The position numbers and the translations under genes are program-made. From Monodelphis domestica (lineage: Eukaryota; Chordata; Mammalia; Didelphimorphia; Didelphidae), in contig NC_077227.1 in the NCBI RefSeq assembly GCF_027887165.1, forward strand, positions 542,605,689 to 542,669,688: a stretch of 64,000 nt of DNA. The letters are read 5' to 3'. Below, piece after piece: positions 55,973 to 64,000 of the stretch (within the stretch, counting starts at the first letter, position 1; each line of letters begins with the position of its first letter). The notes under the pieces were generated by a model. That model had not been told where the DNA came from, made no database searches, and saw only the letters and a program-made list of their open reading frames with translations.

Positions 55973-56827
55973 ACCTTTTCCATTTCTTTCCCCCCTGTAA
56001 TTGCCTGGAGTCTTGCTCCTCTCATTATTTGCTGAATCTGTGCCTTTGTGCTGTTCTGTCCTGAAGGGACTTCTTCTCTGCTCTGCTGATTGACCAAGTT
56101 AGGCTGATGGTATTAATGAGCCCTGAGGTCAGATCTTCCCCAGCTGGCTGCAGAAGCTGAAAAGGAGCTGGGTTTCTCACTTGCCTATAGTTTGTTTCAG
56201 CCTATGCCCTTGGAGCTTAGTCAGCAAAGCTCTCAGATTAGTCTGTGGGGAGGAGGGGTGTTGGAGCTTGAGCTTCCCTGCTCTGAAGTCTTATTATCTG
56301 CCCTATTGATAAAACTGAGCCAGGGAGGATGAGATCTGCAAAGTTGGCTGTGCCCTAAGGCCAAAACCTTGCGAAGGGTGGTGGGGGAAGATATAGTGTC
56401 CTGGTTGCTTCCAGGCTGCCTCCTCTGTGCTTCTCCTCCAGCAGCCTCCATGCCACCCATGTCCAATGCCCTGAGCCCAGCACAGTTGTGCCAGCAAGGT
56501 ACTCCCTCCAGATAAGCATCCCTGCCCACTCAGAAATTCCAGCCACCACTGGAGGCTCAGTACTGTATGTGCAGAAGGGGTCCTGTGACCTTCCCTTTTA
56601 CTTCCCTTTAATTCTGCGAGTCCTAGAGTTCAGGCTTTTTTTTTTTTTTGGCGGGGGGAGGGGTGTATCTTTTAAGTTGAGTCCAGCAGGTACATTTCTT
56701 AGCTCTGTCCTGTTGTAAGATTTGGTTTTTAATCCCCTCGAAGCATTGTTTTTGAATCAGTGAATTGTTTGAGGAGGTCTGAACTTTTGCTGCCTCTAAG
56801 CCACCACCTTGACTCTGCCTCCCATCA
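55973..56827 (-). promoter_or_regulatory. LINE-1 5' UTR with internal promoter region
   Basis: The roughly 850 bp before ORF1 begin GGGAGGCAGAGTCAAGGTGG, comparable to the start of other mammalian L1s, which shows the insertion reached the true 5' end. It is clearly more GC-rich than the window, with a T-run/G-run (A/C on minus) at 56,637-56,663. The overlapping Gly/Ala-rich and Pro-rich frames at 56,233-56,549 are UTR shadows. Confidence 0.75.
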
Positions 56828-56993
56828 CTTCTCCAGCTCATTTTATAGATGTGGAAATTGAGGCAAATAGGACATAATGACTCATCCAGGGTCACACAAT
56901 TAGGAAATCTCTGAGACCAGGTTTGAACTCAGGAAAATGAATCTTCCTGACTCAAGGCCCAGCACTTTATTTTCTGTGCCACCTAGTTGCCTT

Positions 56994-57689
56994 TACCACA
57001 TGAAAACCACAAACTAGTTTGAATTTATCATTTAAATGTGAAACAGCAATAAATCAGATTTGGGATATTTTGATCTTAATTAAGTAGAAATATTGAAATG
57101 TTAATTTCTCTTTGTCTAATAGATAGCAGGGTTTCAATAAGTCATGGAGTCTTGATGGCAATATAAGCCAGGTCTGGATTTACATTTTCTAGGTATTCAG
57201 AAGACCTAGGAAAACCTGATTCCCATCACATTGCTACCAACAATTTCTCTTTATAAGTACCAGTTCTGATAAACATCTTCTGTTCAGGAATTTCTGATAA
57301 ACTTTTTAATAAGTAAGATGGCAGTTTCATATAGAGGCTGCATTAAATTGTAGCCTGATAGGTTTTGAAATAATTATTGCCAGTGTATGCATTTCATAAG
57401 TGTGGTTGACATTATGAGTGAATTTTCATTAGTTATTAGCTTTCAAGGAAGAAAGCTTTTCTTGTTGTAGAAAATTTAATATGCATCTAATAGAGGTAAG
57501 CTCTTGCAGGCTAACACTATCTCTCTATCTTGGATTCTCTATGACATTGTATACACAATGAGTTAATGAGTATTAATAGAACTGCTTACTGGAGAGAGCA
57601 TGGTGATCACCCCTGACCATCCCTGCCAAGTGGAAACCAATGGCTTTGAGGTAAAAACTAAACTAAACTAAAACAATGTGCTGCATCAC
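56994..57689. other. Unrecognised single-copy-like sequence
   Basis: No repeat or gene is recognised. Confidence 0.35.
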
Positions 57690-58015
57690 AGTCTAGGTGG
57701 AATAATGCTAAACTCAAAATGAGTAGACTTGGGATCCAATCTTACCTCAGACTCCAGTTGTGGTACCATGTGCAAAATGGTTCATCTATTGACACTTCAA
57801 TCACTTCATGTGTAAAATGGGGTAATAATATATACATTCAGAGAAGAAAATCTAAAGGAAATAGTACTGGTTCTGGAGTCAGAAATGCTGACCAAATCCC
57901 TTCCTCCCATACTACATCACTTCAAATATGCATCTCCTTTTTTTTCATCTGTAAAATGAGAAAGTTGTACTAAACTATCATTAAGGTCTCTTTAAGTTCT
58001 AGAGTCTATGATTCC
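57690..58015 (+). repeat. Two worn SINE relics
   Basis: The first is at about 57,690-57,835 ('tcacttcatgtgtaaaatgg'). The second is at about 57,850-58,010 ('tactggttctggagtcagaa', tail 'aaggtctctttaagttctag'). The forward frame at 57,719-57,973 derives from them. Confidence 0.55.
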
Positions 58016-58024
58016 CATATCCTT

Positions 58025-58258
58025 TCATTGTTCAGTTGTTTTAGTCATGTCCAACCCTTCCTTTTGTGGTTTTCTTGGTAAAGATAATGGAGTGGGGTTT
58101 CCTTTTCTTTCTCCAGCTTATTTTATCCAGAAAAACAGAATAAAGTGACTTTCTCAGGATCATATAACTAATAAGTTTCTGAGGTAAAATATTAGCTTAG
58201 TAAGATAAGTCTCCTTGACTTCAGGCCCAGTATTTTGTCTGCTGTCACACCTAGTTCC
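58025..58258 (-). repeat. tRNA-derived SINE, antisense
   Basis: 'ttgttcagttgttttagtca', 'gtggttttcttggtaaagat' and 'ttcaggcccagtattttgtc' are in antisense order. The B-box region is degraded. Confidence 0.8.
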
Positions 58259-59904
58259 CCGTATTTTACAAATGAGGAAATAAAAGGACAGATCACAGAG
58301 TATAAGATAGCATCTAAGCCAGTGCCAAAACCAGTATCTCTCTTATACCACACTTATCCAATGTGTTTTTCCCTATCTCTAACAGTATTAACACTCGTTT
58401 GGAGAAATCTCCTAGTATGTAAATAATATTGGTGCATTTATCATTTGTCAAAAGATGGTGAATACAGTTTAACCCCAGAGAGATGAAACAAAATAGATCA
58501 GCTTTAAACCTTGGATGAATGTTGCTCCATAAAATATCAGTAACTGGATTACTTTTTGCTCTTTGGTGAGGGACGCTGAAGATCATAACATGCAATTATG
58601 TTAAGGGAAATCAATGCCAATATTTGTTGTTTCTATTATCCCTCTATACCAGGAGAGCCTAGCATGTGAGTAATTTAGAGACACTTTCTATTAATTTATT
58701 TACAAGGTAGTAGAATGACTAATCTATGAATAAATGAACTATGGAAGCTTGTGATTAAAAGAAATGCATAGCTTGGAAATCTAGTTGTTCACTTAAGATT
58801 ATTCAATAGTGTCAGGTAAGTCACACTTTTCAAGGATTAGAAGTAACAGATTTAATTTAGCAGACATTTAGTTGAAAAAAAAAATGGCAGTCACTATACT
58901 CCCCCAGGTCTTAGATTGCTCATCTGAGACTTTGTTATTTTGATGGATTTTTCATTTTACAAAAATGGACTCTTTTACTAGCTGAGATCACAATCATTCC
59001 ATGACATCTCAATCTTTGTGATTCTTATCTGTGCCTTTTCATTAAGTCATTGTGAAGACTCTACCCATCTGCCTAGATGCCTTGCTCTATTTTTTTGGAT
59101 ATTTTTAAAATTCTACTAGACTAGGGCACTTGGTTTATTTTCATTGCTATGTGACCAATATACTATTTCTTTTTAAATGTCCTGTTGACTTCCTTTTCAT
59201 ATGTTAATTATATGACATGTATGGAATATCATGTCACAGATAAATCATTGGTCCCAATATGTTGTAACCCATCATGAATCTTTGAATTGGCTTTGAATTG
59301 ATTATGATTTTTATTCTTCTCAAAATGTGATATCCTATGATTTGTCACCATATAGCATCGCTGGGAAGTGAGCATAACAATTGACCTAATCTATTTTCTA
59401 GGAAATATGTGTATTTGAACAAGTCATTTAATCTTCCTGGGTCTCCATTTCTTAACTATAAATTGAGATGATTTGATTAAAAAGTTTCAGAGGCTCCTCC
59501 CATGTCTAGAGATGTACTGCTATAAGCCCATGATCCTATGTATAACTCTCTATCTCTGTTCTGAGTTTTGACTGAAGATGGTTTTCCAAATGTTTTAGGC
59601 TTTAATATTGGAACAAAATGAGACATTTCTAAGTAATTCAATAGTTAACAGAAAGAGATTTACTTAGCAATTCCAGGAGAAGGATATTCAATAAAGATAG
59701 ACATTGAGGACATTTGTAATTGACTCACTAGAAAGAAGTTTTCTAACTTGAATTGGTCATTGTGTTCCATCAGTGAAGCATCAGAGAGGATGGTTGGTTC
59801 TCCTCTTGCTTGCTTTCCCTCTAAGATGGGACTTATATTAAATTAAATCATAACTATTCCATGGCCTTGGTGGGAGCATGTCAGGATATTGGTCCTGCCT
59901 CAGT
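58259..59904. other. Mostly unrecognised sequence
   Basis: A MIR-like scrap may lie at 58,260-58,340 and a SINE scrap at 59,410-59,545. 58,340-59,400 is unrecognised and AT-rich. Two frames of 63 and 93 residues (58,235-58,595) have no familiar motif. Confidence 0.35.
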
Positions 59905-60660
59905 ATCAATCATCAATCAATATTTATTAGTTGCCTACTATATTCCAGGCAGGAGGGCTACAAAGATGACAGTAGTCTTGTTGATCTCAAGGACCTTATA
60001 TTCTGTTAAGGGAAATAATATACACATAAATAAGTAATATAAAATACAAATAAAAAGGGTACATTTTTAGCTGAGATAGAAGCAGGGGAAATCAGAAAAG
60101 GCTAAATCTAGAGTAGAGTTCTAGAAACCAGTAGATAAACTCCAAATACAACTGAGAAATATTTAATAAAATAAAAGTACTATTGTATACTATTGTACAG
60201 AGAAAGAGTAAAATGGTCACCACTCCTAAGAAGTTTACATTCTAAAAGAAGAGGCAGTGTGTACATTTATACATTAATACATAGAGAATACAACTAACTC
60301 TAAAATGGTAGAAAGGGAAGAAACTGGATGGAGGCCAGCAGGGTGGAATCAAAAAAAGCTTCTTGTAGAAAGTCCCAACTTGAGCTGTTTTTTGAAGAAA
60401 GTGAAGGATTTTTAAGACTCAGGAAATGAAGGTGTACATTCCAGACCCAAGAGGCAACCACTACAGAGATATGGAAATGGGAGATGGCTGAAGTTTAGGA
60501 AGTACTGAATGGTCAATATGATTGAATCATAGGATTTGGCTAAGGAAATAACTGTGACTATGAAGTGGTTTAAAAGCCAAATGAGAGTTTACAAGTTTTC
60601 ATGGAGGAAATATGGGGTCTCTAGATTTTAATGAGAAGGGGAGTGACATGTACTATCAAA
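59905..60660 (-). repeat. L2 LINE, antisense
   Basis: The terminus 'caatcaatatttattagttg', then 'cctactatattccaggcagg', and 'tgatctcaaggaccttatat' is followed by 'gaagtttacattctaaaaga', 'agctgttttttgaagaaagt', 'tacattccagacccaagagg' and 'atgagaaggggagtgacatg', all in antisense order. The repeated 'tttacattct' landmark suggests two overlapping copies. Confidence 0.7.
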
Positions 60661-60737
60661 ATGTCACTTCAATTTGCTTATCAATTGGTAAAAAAGACAT
60701 TTCCTACGGATCTGCCTTGCATCTGTTGTGGGAAGGA

Positions 60738-60984
60738 AGCAAACAAGCATTTATTAAGTGCTTACTCTATGTCAGACACTATGCCAATAATTATGTCTCA
60801 TTTGATCTTCATAACGACCTTGGGAGGTAGGGACTATGTATCATTGCCTTTCTACAATTAAGGAAACTGAGGTAAATAGAAGCTAAGTGACTTGTCTAAG
60901 GTCACAAAGAAAATAAATATTAGAGACTGGATTTGAACTCTATCCCTGATACTCCATCCAATCAATGAACTATCTAACTACCTC
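60738..60984 (-). repeat. CORE-type SINE, antisense
   Basis: 'aagcatttattaagtgctta', 'catttgatcttcataacgac', 'ttaaggaaactgaggtaaat', 'gtgacttgtctaaggtcaca' and 'gatactccatccaatcaatg'. Both forward frames here are SINE shadows. Confidence 0.78.
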
Positions 60985-61527
60985 TGGGTATACACAAGAT
61001 CATAAAAATAGTCTATTCTTTTATATTCCTTGTGTTCCAATCCATTTGGACTTTTAGTTGTTCCTTAACTTCAAATTTTCCTCCCCTGAATCTGTGCTTC
61101 CTCTTGGATCATCTTGACTAGAATGTTTTCTCCTACCCTCTACTTTTTAGGATCCTTATCTTCCTTCAATGAACAGTTAATGCATCATCATCATGTGGCC
61201 CTCCCTAGTTTTCTCAGCTGAAAGTGCTCTCTTCTTCCTCAAGGTATCCAAGAACACTCTCCAACTCTCTGCTGCCTGCATCACTTTCTCTCTTGTGTTA
61301 TGTTTTTTCAAAGTAAAATTGCTTTCCTACACCCAAGTAGAAAATATGGTTCTTGAAGACAGGGGACTAAAACTAAAATAAAAATTAACAAATGCACAGT
61401 TTCAAGTGGTATCATGGCAAGGAAGCAGTCGGTTTAGTCCTACCTTTTTAAAAATTAAATGTTGGAGGAATGAATAGTAAGGGAGTAATTGAATAAAGAA
61501 ATTTACTATACAGTATTATTTTTCTGA
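60985..61527. other. Possible L2 relic, otherwise unrecognised
   Basis: 'ctagaatgttttctcctacc' near 61,120 and 'cagctgaaagtgctctcttc' near 61,215 resemble sense L2, weakly. No gene is seen. Confidence 0.35.
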
Positions 61528-61765
61528 GCAGCTAAGTGGCACAGTGGATGGAGTGTTGGTCCTTGGGGTCAGAAAGACTCACTTTAGTGAATTCAAATCT
61601 GACCCTAGACATTTATTAACTCTGTAACCTTGGGCAAGTCACTTAACCCTGTTTGCTTCAGTTCCTCATCTATAAAATGAGCTAGAAAAGGACAAGATAA
61701 ACCACTCTCGTATCTTTGCAAGAAAATCCAAAATGAGGTCACAAAGAGTTGAAAAATAACTGTAC
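61528..61765 (+). repeat. tRNA-derived SINE
   Basis: 'gcagctaagtggcacagtgg', then 'atggagtgttggtcc', 'gtgaattcaaatctgaccct', 'ttgggcaagtcacttaaccc', and 3' end 'caaaatgaggtcacaaagag', then 'ttgaaaaataactg', are in complete order. Confidence 0.92.
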
Positions 61766-62159
61766 TGAATATTATTCTGCTTATCCAGTAAAAACAAATC
61801 CTTGGATCGTTAGTGATAGAATAATTACCTTTAAAGATAACCTTGTCCAGCCTTTCATAAAAGATAAGTGGGGCCCAGAAAAGGACTAGTGTTCATATTA
61901 CCTGCCAATCATCCCAGGGCTCATTTCACCAAATAATACTGCAGCTTCCTTTATTTTATTTAATGATTTTGTAGAATTATTTGGGGATTAGATTCAGCTT
62001 CTTCCATGGCTTTCTTTCCCTTGACTTGAGGGACAAAACATTATGGACTGTGGTGTTTGCTTGCTTACCTCTACTCTTTGAAGGCTGGATAAAATCAACC
62101 ATTATTTCAATGATGATCCACAAACAGTAGCATCTGATGGACTCATCATTGGCATATGA
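61766..62159. other. Unrecognised sequence
   Basis: A MIR scrap may lie near 61,810-61,880. Otherwise nothing is recognised. Confidence 0.35.
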
Positions 62160-62345
62160 GGTATTAAGAATCTCTTTGTTCCTCTGTTTCTCATATATGC
62201 CATTGTATCTTCCATCTCCATGTCTTTGGTCTTTTATACTAGAAATCCTCTTCACCTTTGTCCACATAGAATCTCTCATTTCTTTTAAGTTGCAGCTCAA
62301 GCACTATACCTTGTATATGAAGCCTTTTGCAATCTTTCCAGTTGG
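62160..62345 (+). repeat. L2 LINE relic
   Basis: 'tttcttttaagttgcagctc', then 'aagcactataccttg' and 'tatgaagccttttgcaatct', follow the L2 3' region before its terminus. Confidence 0.5.
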
Positions 62346-62799
62346 TCATATCCTCCCTATCTATTTTTTTTGTGTGTGTATACATGTGCACATACTCTTT
62401 CTATATAAATGCCTATAAATGCATAAATACATATACACATATATAAACATATTCTTTTACATACTACTAATTTTATATGATATAATTTAATTAGTATATT
62501 AAATAAATAAGTTAAATAACTATTAACATATATACTTATTATTTAATAAAAGTAATCTAATAAAAACATAACAATAATATAACACCTATGATTTGTTATA
62601 CATATGTGATATAAAGCAAATATGCTTATGCAAGAGAAAGAAATTCTCACATTAGCTATATGTAAAAATCTGTCTTTTTTATGGTCCCAAGTTTCTTCAC
62701 CTCACAAAAAAGCAGGTTGAACATATATTATCACATAATATATATTCTCAGTTAATCATGTTGTGAAATAAGACACATATTGCTTACACTAGAAAAAGA
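62346..62799. other. A/T-rich low-complexity sequence
   Basis: There are runs of ATAAAT/TATATA/AATAAT words, especially 62,400-62,600. No gene or named element is seen. Confidence 0.5.
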
Positions 62800-63140
62800 A
62801 TTGTGGAAGAAATAAAATGAAGAATGGTATGTTTCAGTCTTTATTTGGACTCCATCTGTTGCTTCTATGGTGGTGGATATCCTTTTTCATCACTAGTATG
62901 CTGGAACTCTCCTGGCTCCTGGCCTTGTTGATAATAATTAAGTCATTCACAATTGATCACCGCACATTATCATTGCTACTGTGTACAACATTCCCCTGGT
63001 TCTGCTCACTTTATCTTGAATCCCTTCATTTTCTAAATCTTTCCAGGTTTTTTGTGCTCATCCAGTTTGTCATTTTTTTATGACACAATAGTATTCCATC
63101 ATAATCATGTACTACAACTTTATATATTTACATATTTCCA
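62800..63140 (-). mobile_element. LINE-1 3' UTR fragment, antisense
   Basis: 'gtggtggatatcctttttca', 'aattgatcaccgcacattat', 'acaacattcccctggttctg', then 'ctcac', and 'acaatagtattccatcataa' parallel the antisense L1 UTR at 24,300-24,560. The 88-residue forward frame is antisense UTR. Confidence 0.68.
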
Positions 63141-63744
63141 TGCTATTTCCCCCAATGGTATTGAAAGCGGGCATTGTTTTATTTTCTGCCTCTATTCCCA
63201 CCACTTAGCACTGTGCCTGGCACACTGTCTGCTCTGGTTGACTGATTTCTTTGGTCTCTCCACTGGGTTTCCTCTATGTCAGAAGCAAATACATTTGGCC
63301 CTGGACACAGAGGATCCTTGAATATATATGTACAGTATCTTAGTAGTCAGTATCTTTTAAGGAATCTGATGCTCCTGGCATATTCAGAGAAGGCACGCTG
63401 TTGAAGAGGAGCCTTTTAGGCTCTTTGCTCAAGTGAATTAAATGTCATTTTGTAATCGATAAACTACCAGGACCTTGTACTCAGTATGGCGCTTAATAAA
63501 TGTTTATTGACTAATGGACTGACTATATCTTTCCTTCCATTGTGTGACTGTGATGATGTAGTCAGCTTAAAAAAAATTGTTTTTGAGAGCCTGTCTATTT
63601 CTTCCTCATCTATAAAGGATATTGCATAATTACTCTTCAGTGGTCTCCTTGGATTGAGCAGAAGCAGGAATGTGGGCTGGATTTGGGGGAGAGACCACGG
63701 TTTTACCTGATTTGGTATTTCCTTGGACAGCTACCCCTTCTGTT
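63141..63744. repeat. L2 3' ends among unrecognised sequence
   Basis: One terminus lies at about 63,165-63,245 ('ttagcactgtgcctggcaca'). Another lies at about 63,470-63,515 ('cagtatggcgcttaataaat', then 'gtttattgactaatgg'). The rest is unrecognised. Confidence 0.5.
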
Positions 63745-63940
63745 GTTGCAGAAATGATCTTCAATTATTACTTATATTCTATGAAAAGTCTTTCCTGATT
63801 CCCAACACAAGTACCCTCCTCAGACTGCCTTGTTTTTAACTGCTTTGTATTTTTTGTATTCTTGCTTTATGTTTATAGTATATAAACTTAAGCATGTTCT
63901 TGTTTTCTATCCTGATAGAATGTAAGGGCTGCAAGTATTG
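63745..63940 (+). repeat. L2 LINE relic
   Basis: 'tatgaaaagtctttcctgat', then 'tcccaacacaag' and 'atcctgatagaatgtaaggg', fit the L2 3' region, missing the last segment. Confidence 0.55.
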
Positions 63941-63944
63941 TTGT

Positions 63945-64000
63945 AATTCAGGCTTTTTTTCAGTCATTCCTGACTCTTCTTTACCCTCATTTGGATTTTT
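63945..64000 (-). repeat. Antisense SINE cut by the window end
   Basis: 'ttcagtcattcctgactctt', then 'ctttaccctcatttgga', is the start of an antisense SINE as at 14,176 and 43,425. It runs off the window. Confidence 0.6.

Larger units (their letters stand above)
49762..56827 (-). mobile_element. LINE-1, nearly 5'-complete, with later insertions and deletions
   Basis: Read on the minus strand it starts GGGAGGCAGAGTCAAGGTGG near 56,823. A 5' UTR, ORF1, part of ORF2 and the 3' UTR follow, ending in an A-rich tail (T-rich on + at 49,762-49,793). It has lost most of ORF2 between the endonuclease and the C-terminal region (junction near 54,115) and some 3' sequence at the retroviral junction near 53,105. 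It carries a SINE (49,794), a hAT element (50,135), and a retroviral fragment (50,839-53,105) with its own SINE. Stops and frameshifts make it inactive. Confidence 0.85.
49650..56993 (-). repeat. tRNA-derived SINE, antisense, split by a 7-kb L1
   Basis: The first part (about 49,650-49,761) reads 'ttttggtcagttgttttcca', 'ctttgagttttcttgacaaa' and 'ttccttctccagctcatttt'. The second (56,828-56,993) resumes 'cttctccagctcattttata', 'gatgtggaaattgaggcaaa', 'catccagggtcacacaatta' and 'gtgccacctagttgcc'. Joined in order they follow the full SINE pattern seen intact at 43,425. The break lies at the duplicated CTTCTCCAGCTCATTTTAT. Confidence 0.88.

Noticed and set aside
56233..56549. Overlapping frames of 98, 64 and 64 residues with Gly/Trp/Pro-rich content
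   Set aside because: They lie in the GC-rich L1 5' UTR upstream of ORF1, where frames stay open because of composition.
62137..63321. Three hydrophobic forward frames that look like membrane proteins
   Set aside because: They read across L2 and antisense L1 UTR, which are T-rich and so give Leu/Phe/Ser-rich peptides.

Overview
The window looks like a gene-poor, AT-rich stretch of a marsupial nuclear genome, with an American opossum the most likely source. The evidence is the repeat content. There are many tRNA-derived SINEs of the marsupial type, with heads like 'ggggcagctgggtagctcagtggat' or 'gcagctaagtggcacagtggat'. There are marsupial-type LINE-1 pieces, abundant old L2 and MIR/CORE-SINE relics, CR1/L3-like relics, an RTE-clade LINE remnant, endogenous retrovirus LTRs with a pol fragment, and a hAT-type element resembling those known from opossum. 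No name here was checked against a repeat library. Family names rest on my recognition of the sequence, and most repeat edges are good to about 10-30 bases.

I found no complete protein-coding gene and no tRNA, rRNA or CRISPR array. The open frames are short and nearly all lie in, or antisense to, repeats. Two stretches have the form of internal exons on the + strand, with a pyrimidine-rich acceptor, an open frame and a donor: 327-436 and 21,897-22,004. They are hypotheses. If both are real, most of the first 22 kb would be intron.

Layout: 1-12 kb holds a candidate exon, SINEs, L2, two L1 3' pieces and a striking hairpin at 9.47 kb. 12-22 kb is mostly unrecognised sequence with worn SINEs and CR1/L3 relics. 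22-30 kb has an L2 cut by a young SINE, a probable solo LTR, L1 pieces and two large homopurine/homopyrimidine tracts. 30-34 kb has SINEs and a conserved-looking AT-rich block. 34-35.5 kb is an LTR that appears to be interrupted by another LTR. 35.7-41 kb has two L2 copies each carrying a SINE, with an RTE remnant between them. 41-49 kb is CR1/L3-like, L1 tail and SINE relics in unrecognised sequence. 49.65-57 kb is a nested insertion: a SINE is split by a nearly 5'-complete L1 with a 19-bp target duplication, and that L1 holds a SINE, a hAT element with an 8-bp duplication and a retroviral fragment, which itself holds another SINE. 57-64 kb returns to L2, SINE and L1-tail relics.

Nothing here forms an operon, defence locus or pathway. 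The clearest biology is the layered history of transposition at 49.65-57 kb. The most open questions are the two candidate exons, the 9.47-kb hairpin and the AT-rich block near 31.8 kb.
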